This document shows, one piece after another, positions 8,978-17,667 of a DNA stretch of 64,000 nt. Below the pieces are notes generated by a model, which was not told where the DNA came from, made no database searches, and saw only the letters and a program-made list of their open reading frames with translations. Numbering within the stretch: position 1 is the stretch's first letter; the number at the start of each line of letters is the position of its first letter. This stretch comes from Novilysobacter antarcticus (GTDB lineage: Bacteria; Pseudomonadota; Gammaproteobacteria; Xanthomonadales; Xanthomonadaceae): positions 806,001 to 870,000 of the forward strand of contig NZ_JAIEUJ010000002.1 in the NCBI RefSeq assembly GCF_019802285.1. The letters are read 5' to 3'. The position numbers and the translations under genes were made by a program.

Positions 8978-9531
8978 ATCCGCGCCCATCCGTCGCACAT
9001 TTCAACCTGTTGGCACGCGTGCTGCACTGGAGCATGGCGGTCCTGATCCTCACCATGCTTTTTGTCGGGGTCACCATGGTCGCCTCGCTGAGCCTGCGTC
9101 CGATGCTGATCGAGCTGCACCGGCCGATCGGCATTGCGATCCTGCTGCTGGCACTTGTGCGACTGGGCAATCGCCTGGCCCACCGAACACCTCCCTTGCC
9201 CACCGACCTGCCCGCCATCCAGAAGACCGCCGCCCTTGTCTCGCACTGGGTGCTGTATGCGCTGATGCTGTCGATGCCGCTGATCGGCTGGGGAATGCTG
9301 TCGGCGGGCGGCTATCCCATCGTGATGTTCGGCAACGTCGAGCTTCCTGCCATCCTGCCGCATTCGGCGACGCTGTTCGCTCTGCTCCGCGGTGCACACG
9401 GGCTGTTGGCGTACCTGCTGTTTGCCACCGTGCTGCTGCACCTGTCGGCGGCGCTGTACCACGCTTGGGTGCGGCGCGACGGTGTGTTCGCCAGCATGGC
9501 GGGCGGTCCGGGTCACGACGAGAGCCGATAA
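8974..9531 (+). CDS. Cytochrome b561-type membrane protein
   Basis: A 185-residue inner-membrane di-heme cytochrome with four predicted helices. Candidate heme-ligand histidines are in LARVLHWSMA (helix 1), IELHRPIG (helix 2), VSHWVLYALM and the C-terminal pair RGAHGLLAYLLF / VLLHLSAALYHAW. It is the usual genetic partner of catalase-related peroxidases. The ATGA overlap with the preceding gene supports one electron-transfer module, with quinol electrons passing through b561 to the periplasmic heme. The direction of electron flow is inferred. Confidence 0.88.
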   Translation: MNPRPSVAHFNLLARVLHWSMAVLILTMLFVGVTMVASLSLRPMLIELHRPIGIAILLLALVRLGNRLAHRTPPLPTDLPAIQKTAALVSHWVLYALMLSMPLIGWGMLSAGGYPIVMFGNVELPAILPHSATLFALLRGAHGLLAYLLFATVLLHLSAALYHAWVRRDGVFASMAGGPGHDESR

Positions 9532-9592
9532 AGCAGCGAATCTTCGGGACGTCCAGGCTTCGCCTGGCTGACATATCTGGCCACCTCGCTGG

Positions 9593-9620
9593 TTGACAAC
9601 TCTGCAAACCAGAGTACTTT
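9593..9620 (+). promoter_or_regulatory. Promoter with operator-like inverted repeat, upstream of membrane protein/regulator pair
   Basis: A perfect -35 hexamer TTGACA lies at 9593-9598. A weak -10 (TACTTT, 9615-9620) follows at 16 bp; an alternative TGTAAT at 9620-9625 would have a long spacer. The spacer is occupied by a perfect 6-bp inverted repeat, ACTCTG/CAGAGT (9599-9604 and 9610-9615). That is the position expected for a repressor such as the winged-helix protein encoded two genes downstream. A CCGGAGG ribosome-binding site lies at 9632-9638. Confidence 0.5.
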
Positions 9621-9648
9621 GTAATCCATCAACCGGAGGAACAAAACC

Positions 9649-10221
9649 ATGCAACAGGCCGATCAGCTCAAACAGGATCTGGATTATGTGGTCGGCGCCG
9701 TGCGCCGGCATGACCGTGGCGCCGGCGTCCCGTCGATTTACTTCATGTGGGCGGCGATCATCGCTGTCGGTTGGGCCTTGCCCGACTTCGCGCCGCAACT
9801 GGCCGCACCGTTTTGGGTGCTGTTCGGCATCGGCGGCGGGCTGGTCAGCATCTGGCTTGCATCACGGGATACCAAACGCAGCGGCTCGGTGGATCAGGAA
9901 CTCGGGCGTCGCCACGGCCTGCACTGGCTGGTTACCGGCGCGGCATTCCTGGTGTGCTGGCTGCCGGTGATGCGTGGCGCGCCGATTGAGACCGCGGTGG
10001 GCAACTTCATGTTGGTGGCCGCGATTTCCTATGCCTTGGCCGGCGTGCACCTGGAGCGCCCGCTGCTGTGGACCGGCTTGCTCATGCTGGCGGCTTATGT
10101 CGTGCTGACGATGTTTGCATGGCCCTACACCTGGACCGCCACCGGTCTGCTGGTCGCCATTGCGCTGGCCTGGGCCGGTTTCAGCAGCCAGCGCTCGCGG
10201 TCGCCGGCCCATTCGGAATGA
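9649..10221 (+). CDS. Five- to six-helix membrane protein of unknown function
   Basis: A 190-residue protein with a short soluble N-terminus and hydrophobic segments at about 25-42, 48-66, 85-102, 110-125, 132-150 and 155-172. No known catalytic motif is seen. It has a recognisable promoter and ribosome-binding site and overlaps the following winged-helix regulator by ATGA. This pairing (membrane protein plus small HTH regulator) is common in Proteobacteria, usually with an autoregulated promoter. The protein may sense or execute an envelope response, but nothing in the sequence identifies a ligand. Confidence 0.7.
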   Translation: MQQADQLKQDLDYVVGAVRRHDRGAGVPSIYFMWAAIIAVGWALPDFAPQLAAPFWVLFGIGGGLVSIWLASRDTKRSGSVDQELGRRHGLHWLVTGAAFLVCWLPVMRGAPIETAVGNFMLVAAISYALAGVHLERPLLWTGLLMLAAYVVLTMFAWPYTWTATGLLVAIALAWAGFSSQRSRSPAHSE

Positions 10222-10517
10222 AAGCGCTGGACGGGCTGGACAGCGCGTTCGAACATCGCGCGCGACTGGCGATCGGGGTCTTGCTGGCACGCCACGACGA
10301 GATCAGCTTCGCGCGTTTCAAGCAGAGCCTGTCGCTCACCGATGGCAATCTGGGGGCACAGCTGCGAAAGCTCGAGGACGCGGGGTATCTGGCGCTGCGG
10401 CGAGACTTCGTCGAACGCAAACCGGTCACCTGGTACCGCCTCACCGATGCGGGACGCGACGCCCTCGACAGCCACCTGGCGGCACTGCAGGCGATGATCG
10501 CAACCGCGGCGGGCTAG
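10218..10517 (+). CDS. Small winged-helix transcriptional regulator
   Basis: A 99-residue DNA-binding protein covering a single winged helix of the MarR/ArsR-like type. The recognition-helix region is FKQSLSLTDGNLGAQLRKLEDAGYL, read here as SLSLTDGNLGAQLRKLE around residues 34-50, followed by the wing with VERKPVTWYRLTDAGR. The start is the ATG at 10218, overlapping the membrane-protein stop, so the two are made together. It probably represses its own promoter through the inverted repeat at 9599-9615. The family often controls a neighbouring membrane protein. Confidence 0.82.
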   Translation: MKALDGLDSAFEHRARLAIGVLLARHDEISFARFKQSLSLTDGNLGAQLRKLEDAGYLALRRDFVERKPVTWYRLTDAGRDALDSHLAALQAMIATAAG

Positions 10518-10652
10518 CCGAGGTACCGTCGCGATACTCCGCCTCGGCCCGGTGAAATGCACTGTGCCGATGCACCTTCCCACTTATCGGCGCAGGTTGG
10601 CACTGAACCTGTCGCGCGTCACACTCGGGCGACCACCACTGCAAGGGCGCAT

Positions 10653-11879
10653 ATGACCGACTCGGCCGAGCTGCTCAAGTCGCTCAAGATCGACCGCACG
10701 GCGCCGCCACCGCCGCGCAAGCGGTGGCCCTGGCTCGCCGCCGCTGCCGTGCTGATGGCAGTGATCGCCGTCGGTGGTTTCTTCCTGCGCGGTCAGGGCG
10801 GTATCGAGGTGCGCACCGCGCCCGCGGTGGCGATGTCCAGCGGCAGTGCGGCGGTGCTCGACGCCACCGGCTATGTGGTTGCCCGCCGCATGGCCACCGT
10901 GTCGTCCAAGATCACCGGCAAGGTGCGCGAGGTGATGATTGAGGAGGGCCAGCAGGTCGAGGCCGGGGACATCATGGCCACGCTGGACCCGATCGATGCC
11001 AATGCCGAGCGGAACCTGGCGCGCGCCCAGCTCGCCGCGGCGCGCAGCCAGATCGACGCGGCCCAGGCCCAGTCCCGCGAGGCCGCTGCCAACGCCGCCC
11101 GTCTGCAGCCTCTGGCGCGGCAACAGCTGGTGTCCTCGGCGCAGTACGACCAGGCCGTCGCCGAGCGAGACGCCTTGCGCTCGCAACTGCAGACCGCGCA
11201 ACGCAACGCGCAGGTCGCCGCCGACCGCCTGGCTATCGCCGACAACGGCGTCGACAACACGGTGGTGCGTGCGCCCTTCACCGGCGTGGTCATTGCCAAG
11301 GCGGCCCAACCTGGCGAGATCATCTCGCCACTCTCGGCGGGCGGCGGCTTCACCCGCACCGGCATCGGCACCATCGTCGACATGGACTCCCTGGAGGTCG
11401 AGGTCGATGTCGGCGAGGCCTACATCGGCCGGGTGACGCCCAAGATGCCGGTCGAGGCTGTGCTCAACGCCTATCCCGACTGGCGCATTCCCGGTTCGGT
11501 GATCGCGATCATCCCGACCGCCGACCGTGGCAAGGCGACGGTCAAGGTGCGTGTCGCGCTGGACGAAAAGGATCCACGGATCGTCCCCGACATGGGTGTT
11601 CGGGTCAGCTTCATGGAGCAGGCCAAGACCGGCGAGGAAGCACCGGCGGGAGTGCGCGTGCCAGCGGCGGCAGTGGTCACCCGCGACGGCAAGGACATCG
11701 CCTTCGTGCTGGGCAGCGATGACACCGTCGCCCAGCGCGCCGTGGAAGCCGGCATCGCCACCGGTAGCGACCGCCAGGTGCTTTCGGGACTGAAGGCCGG
11801 CGAGACCGTGGTATTGGATCCCCCGACGGAGCTCAAGGACGGCGCCAAGGTCCGGCTGGCAAAGGACGCCTCGCCATGA
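10653..11879 (+). CDS. Periplasmic adaptor subunit (MacA/HlyD-like) of an ABC-type efflux system
   Basis: A 408-residue membrane-fusion protein. A cytoplasmic tail is followed by a transmembrane helix (about 24-44), a first biotinyl-lipoyl half, an alanine- and glutamine-rich coiled-coil hairpin (about 110-190), the second lipoyl half with VRAPFTGVV, then beta-barrel and membrane-proximal domains. The ATG at 10653 removes a proline-poor extension that would place 32 unrelated residues before the anchor. The 4-bp overlap with the ATPase gene shows it belongs to the downstream transporter. The substrate is unknown: it could be a lipoprotein, peptide or drug exporter. Confidence 0.88.
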   Translation: MTDSAELLKSLKIDRTAPPPPRKRWPWLAAAAVLMAVIAVGGFFLRGQGGIEVRTAPAVAMSSGSAAVLDATGYVVARRMATVSSKITGKVREVMIEEGQQVEAGDIMATLDPIDANAERNLARAQLAAARSQIDAAQAQSREAAANAARLQPLARQQLVSSAQYDQAVAERDALRSQLQTAQRNAQVAADRLAIADNGVDNTVVRAPFTGVVIAKAAQPGEIISPLSAGGGFTRTGIGTIVDMDSLEVEVDVGEAYIGRVTPKMPVEAVLNAYPDWRIPGSVIAIIPTADRGKATVKVRVALDEKDPRIVPDMGVRVSFMEQAKTGEEAPAGVRVPAAAVVTRDGKDIAFVLGSDDTVAQRAVEAGIATGSDRQVLSGLKAGETVVLDPPTELKDGAKVRLAKDASP

Positions 11880-12568
11880 CGCCGCTGGTCAGCCTCCGCA
11901 ACCTGACCAAGACCTACCAGCGCGGGCCGGAGAAGATCGAGGTGCTGCACGGGATCGATCTGGACATTGCCGAGGGCGACTTCGTGGCCCTGATGGGACC
12001 GTCCGGCTCGGGCAAGACCACCCTGCTGAACCTGATTGGCGGCCTGGACACCCCGACCGGTGGCGAGATCTCGATCGAAGGCGAGCGCATCGACCGCATG
12101 AGCGCCGGCCAGCTGGCCAACTGGCGCAGCCGGCATGTCGGCTTCGTGTTCCAGTTCTACAACCTGATGCCGATGCTGACCGCGCAGAAGAACGTCGAGC
12201 TGCCGCTGCTGCTGACACCGCTCAAGGCGGCGCAGCGCAAGCGCAATGCCGGCATCGCCCTGCAGCTGGTGGGCCTGGCCGATCGCACCTCGCACAAGCC
12301 CAACGAACTGTCCGGCGGCCAGCAGCAGCGCGTCGCGATTGCGCGGGCCATCGTGTCCGACCCGACCTTCCTGATCTGCGACGAACCCACCGGCGACCTG
12401 GACCGGCATTCCGCCGAGGAGATCCTGACCCTGCTGCAGTCGCTCAACCGCGACCACGGCAAGACCATCATCATGGTCACCCACGATCCAAAGGCAGCCG
12501 AATACGCCACCCACACCGTCCACCTCGACAAGGGCGAGCTGGTCGACGCGCCCGAGCTGGCGCGCTGA
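11876..12568 (+). CDS. ABC transporter ATP-binding protein (MacB/LolD type)
   Basis: A 230-residue nucleotide-binding subunit. It has Walker A GPSGSGKTT (about 40), the Q-loop region FVFQFYNLMPMLT typical of LolD/MacB ATPases, signature LSGGQQQRVAIARAI (about 144) and Walker B FLICDEPTGDLD, with the H-loop in MVTHD. It is the second gene of the adaptor-ATPase-permease-permease operon. The two separate FtsX-type permeases make a heterodimeric mechanotransmission transporter likely. Confidence 0.93.
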   Translation: MTPLVSLRNLTKTYQRGPEKIEVLHGIDLDIAEGDFVALMGPSGSGKTTLLNLIGGLDTPTGGEISIEGERIDRMSAGQLANWRSRHVGFVFQFYNLMPMLTAQKNVELPLLLTPLKAAQRKRNAGIALQLVGLADRTSHKPNELSGGQQQRVAIARAIVSDPTFLICDEPTGDLDRHSAEEILTLLQSLNRDHGKTIIMVTHDPKAAEYATHTVHLDKGELVDAPELAR

Positions 12569-12575
12569 GGCGGCG

Positions 12576-13733
12576 ATGAAATACCTCTGGCTGGTCTGGG
12601 CCCAACTGCGGCGCAGCAAGACCCGCACCCTGCTGACGCTGCTGTCGGTGGTCGCCGCCTTCCTGCTGTTCGGGATGCTCGATTCGGTCCGCGTGGCGTT
12701 CAATTCCGGCGGCAGCGTGGACGGTGCGAACCGGCTGGTGGTGGCCTCGCGCCTGTCGATCACCCAGACCCTGCCGATCCGGCTGCTGAACCAGATCGAG
12801 GGCGTTCCGGGCGTGCGCAAGGCGACCTACGCGATGTGGTTCGGCGGCATCTACCAGGACCCGAAGAACTTCTTCCCCAACTTCTCGGTGGGCGACAACT
12901 ACTTTGATGTCTACGCGGATTTCGACATCCCGGCGGACCAGCTGAAAGCCTGGCAGGACAACCAGACGGGTGCGGTGGTGGGCGAGGCGCTGGCGCAAAA
13001 GTTCAACTGGAAGATCGGCGACACCATTCCGCTGCAGGCGACGATCTTCCCCCGCAGCGGCAGCAACGATTGGCCGCTGCAGCTCGAGGCCATCTACCGC
13101 TCGCGCGACCGCGACAACGTCGGCGCCGAGCAGCAACTGCTGATGCACTGGAAGTACTTCGACGAGGCCAACGACTACATCAAGAACCAGGTCAGCTTCT
13201 TCACCGTGCAACTGGCCGACCCCGACCAGGCCTCGCGCGTCGCACAGGCCATCGACGCGCTGTCGGCCAACTCCGACCACGAGACCAAGAGCCAGACCGA
13301 GTCCGCGTTCCAGCAGTCCTTTGCCAAGCAGTTCGCCGACATCGGCCTGATCGTCACCGCCATCATGGGCGCGGTGTTCTTCACCCTGCTGCTGCTCACC
13401 GGCAACACCATGGCCCAGGCCGTGCGCGAGCGGGTGCCGGAGCTGGCGACCCTGAAGACGCTGGGCTTCCGCGACTCCACCATGCTCGGGCTGGTGATGG
13501 CCGAGTCGGTACTGCTGGTGGCGATCGGCGGGCTGAGCGGGCTGAGCCTGGCGGCACTGGCGATGCCGGGCATCTCCGCCGCCAGCGGTGGGATGATCGG
13601 CCTGCCGCAGGTGCCGGCGCAGACCTGGCTGGTCGGGATCGGATTGATGGTCGCCATCGGCGTGGTGGTGGGTCTGCTGCCGGCGCTGCGCGCCAAGCGC
13701 CTGAAGATCGTCGATGCGCTGGCGGGCCGATGA
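12576..13733 (+). CDS. FtsX-family ABC transporter permease, first subunit
   Basis: A 385-residue protein with the MacB/FtsX topology. One N-terminal helix (about 17-37) is followed by a large periplasmic domain (about 40-255), then three C-terminal helices (about 262-290, 310-335 and 345-372). The N-terminal motif LRRSKTRTLLTLLSVVAAF, given here as TRTLLTLLSVVAAF, is characteristic of these permeases. The gene starts 7 bp after the ATPase stop. It is homologous in plan to the next gene, and the pair probably forms the transmembrane heterodimer. Confidence 0.88.
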   Translation: MKYLWLVWAQLRRSKTRTLLTLLSVVAAFLLFGMLDSVRVAFNSGGSVDGANRLVVASRLSITQTLPIRLLNQIEGVPGVRKATYAMWFGGIYQDPKNFFPNFSVGDNYFDVYADFDIPADQLKAWQDNQTGAVVGEALAQKFNWKIGDTIPLQATIFPRSGSNDWPLQLEAIYRSRDRDNVGAEQQLLMHWKYFDEANDYIKNQVSFFTVQLADPDQASRVAQAIDALSANSDHETKSQTESAFQQSFAKQFADIGLIVTAIMGAVFFTLLLLTGNTMAQAVRERVPELATLKTLGFRDSTMLGLVMAESVLLVAIGGLSGLSLAALAMPGISAASGGMIGLPQVPAQTWLVGIGLMVAIGVVVGLLPALRAKRLKIVDALAGR

Positions 13734-13791
13734 CGATGCGGACTGACGATCGCTCCGCCGACCGATGCGCAAGCAATCCGGGGCACGCGCC

Positions 13792-15102
13792 ATGAACAAG
13801 CACCGGTTGTGGAACCTGCTCACCATCGTGCTGCTGGTGGTCGGACTGGCGGCGTGGATCGTGTTGCCGTGGTGGGGCCTGCTCGCCCTGGCGGTCGCGC
13901 TGGCCGCGTGGGTGAGCCTGACCCGCAACGGTCGCCTGTCCCTTGCCGCCACGCGGATCGGCATTGCCAGCCTGCCGCAGCGTTGGGGCGCCTGCTCGGT
14001 GATCATCGTCGGCATCGCCGGTGTGGTCGGCGTGCTGGTGGCGATGCTGGCGATGGGCGAAGGCTTCAAGGCGACCCTGCAGGCCACCGGCAGCGACGAC
14101 ACGGCGATCATCCTGCGCGGCGGTTCCCAGGCGGAAACCAACTCGGTGATCCTGCGCGACCAGGTACCACTCGTCTCCAGCCTGCCCGGCATCGCCCGCG
14201 ACGGGCAGGGCAAACCGCTGCTGACCGCCGAACTCTCGCAGGTGGTCGCGCTGAAGGCGCGCTCCGACGGCAGCGACTCCAACGCGCAGCTGCGCGGCGT
14301 CGGCGAGGAAGCCTGGCAGGTGCGCCCGGGTGTGCGCCTGGTGGAAGGCCGCAAGTTCCAGCCGGGGCTACAGGAGCTGGTGGTCGGTCAGGGCGCGCAG
14401 TCGCAGTTCCTAGGGCTGGAAGTGGGCAGCACGCTGGAATTCGCCAACCAGCAGTGGACGGTGGTGGGCAAGTTCGCCTCCGGGGACGCCTACGACTCGG
14501 AGCTGTGGGGCGATGCCCAGACGATCGCCTCGACCTACCGTCGCAATGCCTACCAATCCATCACTGTGCGTACCGACGGCACCGACGGGTTCCAGCGCCT
14601 CAAGGCGGCAATGGATGCCGACCCGCGACTGAAGCTCGATGTGGAGACCACGCGCAGCTATTACCGCAAGCAATCCGGCCAGCTCAGCACCCTGATCAAT
14701 GTCCTGGGCACGGTGATTGGCGCGATCATGGCGGTGGGCGCGGTGTTCGGCGCACTCAATACGATGTACGCCGCGGTGGCGGGACGTGCGCGGGAGATCG
14801 CAACGATGCGCGCGATCGGATTCCGCAGCCTGCCGGTCGTGCTCGCGGTCATGCTGGAAACGATGCTGCTGGCACTGCTGGGCGGCGTTCTGGGCGGGTT
14901 GATCGCCTGGGCGATCTTCAATGGCTACACGGTGTCCACGCTGGGCAACAACTTCAGCCAGGTGGTGTTCCAGTTCAAGGTCTCGCCGCAGTTGCTGTGG
15001 ACCGGTTTGAAATGGGCGCTGGGCATCGGTCTGGTTGGCGGTCTGTTTCCGGCTCTCCGCGCGGCGCGGTTGCCGGTGACGGTCGCGTTGCGTGATGCCT
15101 GA
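13792..15102 (+). CDS. FtsX-family ABC transporter permease, second subunit
   Basis: A 436-residue protein of the same plan: two close hydrophobic segments at the N-terminus (about 9-42), a periplasmic domain and three C-terminal helices from about residue 300. The extra N-terminal hydrophobic stretch (VLPWWGLLALAVALAAWV) distinguishes it from the first permease. The ATG at 13792 is chosen over an upstream in-frame start at 13765 because it gives a compact positively charged N-terminus. It ends the operon, and a GC hairpin follows at 15109-15130. Confidence 0.88.
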   Translation: MNKHRLWNLLTIVLLVVGLAAWIVLPWWGLLALAVALAAWVSLTRNGRLSLAATRIGIASLPQRWGACSVIIVGIAGVVGVLVAMLAMGEGFKATLQATGSDDTAIILRGGSQAETNSVILRDQVPLVSSLPGIARDGQGKPLLTAELSQVVALKARSDGSDSNAQLRGVGEEAWQVRPGVRLVEGRKFQPGLQELVVGQGAQSQFLGLEVGSTLEFANQQWTVVGKFASGDAYDSELWGDAQTIASTYRRNAYQSITVRTDGTDGFQRLKAAMDADPRLKLDVETTRSYYRKQSGQLSTLINVLGTVIGAIMAVGAVFGALNTMYAAVAGRAREIATMRAIGFRSLPVVLAVMLETMLLALLGGVLGGLIAWAIFNGYTVSTLGNNFSQVVFQFKVSPQLLWTGLKWALGIGLVGGLFPALRAARLPVTVALRDA

Positions 15103-15108
15103 AACAAC

Positions 15109-15130
15109 GCGGGCACCCTCGGGTGCCCGC
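15109..15130. terminator. GC-rich hairpin between convergent genes
   Basis: A perfect 10-bp inverted repeat, GCGGGCACCC/GGGTGCCCGC, with a 2-nt loop sits between the convergent permease and prc genes. There is no T-run on either side, so it may be a weak or factor-assisted bidirectional terminator or simply an RNA 3'-end stabiliser. Confidence 0.5.
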
Positions 15131-15148
15131 TAAGTGGGAAGTTGAGCC

Positions 15149-17392
15149 TCAGTCAGCCCAGTGCCCGGCGCGGGTCGAGACGGGCAATACCAGCGCCGAG
15201 AGCTTGCGGTCGTTGGCGAGCAGGTGGATCGCATCGGCGAGGATGGCCGCGGACTCCTGCAGCAACGGATCCGGACGATCCTCGGCGGCCTTCTCGCGTG
15301 CCGCGTCCTGGACGATGTCGCGCTCGTTGGCGGTCAGTCCGTCGTCGGCGGAGATCAACGCCAGCGGGTCCAGCGCCAGCCCCAACTCCTCGCGGGTTTC
15401 CTGACGCTTCTTGCGGCGCGCCTCGCTGGCATCGCGCTCGCGGCGGCGCTCGGCTTCGTTGAGCGAGATCGTGGTCTTCGCCGACTCCTCACGGAACCTC
15501 GCCACGTCCTCACGCCACCACTGGAACTCCAGATTGTTGGCGACCCGGGCCGCGTGCAGCTTGTCCAGGGTTCCCAGGATGTGGCTGAAGTCGCCGTAAA
15601 CCTTGTGCGGCACCGCGGCGATACGGGTCCATGGCAGGGCGTTGTCGTAGGTGCTCTCGCCGTACTCGCTCGCGTCCACGGAGGCCGGGAACTGGATATC
15701 GGGCACCACGCCCTTGTTCTGGGTCGAGCTGCCGCCGGGCAGGAAGAACTGGGCGACGGTCAACTTGACCTGGCCGAAGCGCTCCTCCTCGCCACCCGGC
15801 CAGCGATCCAGATCGACCAGGTTCTGCACCGTGCCCTTGCCGAAGGTGTTCTCGCCGATGACAAGTCCGCGGCCGTAGTCCTGGATCGCACCGGCGAAGA
15901 TCTCCGACGCCGACGCCGAACCGCGGTTGACCAGCACTGCCAGCGGCCCATCCCAGGCCACGCCCGGATCGTCATCGCCGTTGACCGTGACCCGACCACC
16001 GGACTCGCGCACCTGCACCACCGGGCCCTGGTCGATGAACAGGCCGGTCAGTTCAATCGCCTCGTTCAGCGAGCCACCGCCGTTGTTGCGCAGGTCCAGC
16101 ACGACGCCGTCGACGCCCTGCTTCTTCATGTCCACCAACAGCTTGGCGACGTCGCGGGTGGCCGAGGCGTAATCGCCGTTGTTGAGGCGGCGGCCCTCGA
16201 AGTCCTGGTAGAAGCCGGGCAGCTCGATCACACCCACGTGCTTGGCCGGTGCATCGCCAATGCCGGGAATCTCCAGCACCTTGGACTTGGCGGCCTGGTC
16301 TTCCAGGCGCACCTTGTCGCGGGTGATCACCACCCGCACCGGCTCGCTGTCCAGCCCCGCGCTGGCGGGCACCACGTCCAGGCGAACCTTGGAATCCTTG
16401 GGCCCGCGGATCTTCTCCACCACGTTGTCGATGCGCCAACCAATCACGTCTTCCATGGTGCCGCTGGTGCCCTGCCCCACCGCCACGACGCGGTCGCCGG
16501 GGGCGAGCACGCCGGACTTGTCGGCCGGCCCACCCGGCACGATCTCGCGGATCGCGACGATGTCGTCCTGCTTCTGCAGCACCGCGCCAATGCCTTCCAG
16601 CGACAGCGACATGGACAGGTTGAAGTTTTCCGCCGAACGCGGGGTGAAGTAGCTGGTGTGCGGGTCGATCGCGTTGGTGTAGCTGTTGAGGAAGGTCTGG
16701 AACACGTCCTGGCCCTCCAGCTGGGCGACGTTGTCGGCCAGGTTGGAGTAGCGCTTGTCCAGCGTCTTGGCGATGTCCTTGGACTCTTTTCCGGCAAGCT
16801 TCAGGCGCAGCCAGTCGTTGCGGACCGACTGCTTCCACAGCTCGTCCAGTTCGGCCGTATCGGCCGCCCACGGGGCTTTCTTGCGGTCGTAGTGGAATTG
16901 CTCATCGCCGCTGAAATCGAAAATGTCCTGCTTGAGCAGTTCGCGGGCGTAGCGGATGCGCTCGTTCACGCGATCGCGGTACAGCGCGAAGATGGCATAG
17001 CCCGGCTCCAGCTTGCCGCTCTTGATCGCGTCATCCAGACGGGTCTTGTAGCGGTCGAAGTCGTCGATGTCCGCGCGGGTAAAAAACTGCTTGCCGCCGT
17101 CCAGCGCTTCCAGATAGCGCTTGTAGATGTCGACCGAGAGCGCGTCGTCCAGCGGCCGCGGCCGGTAGGCATAACGGCTGTCGGAAAGCAGGCCATACAC
17201 CAGCTTGGCCGCGGTGGCCTGGTCGGCCGTGGGGCCACTGGGCAGGACCGCGGGCTTGCTGCTGGTAGTGCGCGATACGGTGGCCGGTGTCTCCACAGAG
17301 GTTGGCGAGACCACGGGTGCATTGTCGGCACGCGCCAGCAGCGCCAACGGGGCGGTCAACAGCAGGGCAAGCAGGGGGGTCTTGGCGATCAT
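15149..17392 (-). CDS. prc: Carboxy-terminal (tail-specific) processing protease
   Basis: A periplasmic S41 protease that trims C-termini and, in E. coli, regulates peptidoglycan hydrolases such as MepS. It has 747 residues: a signal peptide (1-22), an N-terminal helical domain, a PDZ domain (about 240-330, with DKSGVLAPGDRVVAVGQG), and the catalytic core with Ser in NRGSASASEIFAGA and Lys in GENTFGKGTVQ. A charged C-terminal domain with RRRERDASEARRKKRQE follows. Length and order match Prc of Pseudomonas and Xanthomonas. It lies downstream of lipA and the wall-remodelling block, which fits its role. Confidence 0.92.
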   Translation of the reverse strand: MIAKTPLLALLLTAPLALLARADNAPVVSPTSVETPATVSRTTSSKPAVLPSGPTADQATAAKLVYGLLSDSRYAYRPRPLDDALSVDIYKRYLEALDGGKQFFTRADIDDFDRYKTRLDDAIKSGKLEPGYAIFALYRDRVNERIRYARELLKQDIFDFSGDEQFHYDRKKAPWAADTAELDELWKQSVRNDWLRLKLAGKESKDIAKTLDKRYSNLADNVAQLEGQDVFQTFLNSYTNAIDPHTSYFTPRSAENFNLSMSLSLEGIGAVLQKQDDIVAIREIVPGGPADKSGVLAPGDRVVAVGQGTSGTMEDVIGWRIDNVVEKIRGPKDSKVRLDVVPASAGLDSEPVRVVITRDKVRLEDQAAKSKVLEIPGIGDAPAKHVGVIELPGFYQDFEGRRLNNGDYASATRDVAKLLVDMKKQGVDGVVLDLRNNGGGSLNEAIELTGLFIDQGPVVQVRESGGRVTVNGDDDPGVAWDGPLAVLVNRGSASASEIFAGAIQDYGRGLVIGENTFGKGTVQNLVDLDRWPGGEEERFGQVKLTVAQFFLPGGSSTQNKGVVPDIQFPASVDASEYGESTYDNALPWTRIAAVPHKVYGDFSHILGTLDKLHAARVANNLEFQWWREDVARFREESAKTTISLNEAERRRERDASEARRKKRQETREELGLALDPLALISADDGLTANERDIVQDAAREKAAEDRPDPLLQESAAILADAIHLLANDRKLSALVLPVSTRAGHWAD

Positions 17393-17479
17393 GGAATTGA
17401 GGCTGGAGGCCGACAGTGAAGGGGGTGCAACGGACTGGCGCAGTACGGGAAATTCAGATTGCTGGCAGCTTTGACTCCC

Positions 17480-17509
17480 TGACAGTGCCGAAAGTTGCCG
17501 GCGCTGTCA
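17480..17509. other. Hairpin in the lipA-prc intergenic region
   Basis: TGACAG-T-GCCG at 17480-17490 pairs with CGGC-G-CTGTCA at 17499-17509, an 11-bp stem with one T/G position and an 8-nt loop. It lies 88 bp upstream of the prc start and 159 bp past the lipA stop, both on the minus strand. There is no T-run, so it could be a prc leader structure or an operator. The rest of 17393-17667 shows no gene. Confidence 0.35.
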
Positions 17510-17667
17510 CGCCGTTAAGGCAAGGTCAGCGAAACCCTGGCGACAGCTGATGCCGCCGAAGTCTAGACAGGCTGGTGCGAAGATCGTGTACGCATACAGC
17601 AACGCGGCGGATGCACCATCCGCGCTGCGCACCACCGCATCCCGGGACGACGGGCAGGTGCGTCCGC

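Noticed and set aside
15161-17419. 752-codon open frame opposite prc
   Set aside because: The composition is typical of the antisense strand of a high-GC gene; prc on the other strand has complete catalytic motifs.
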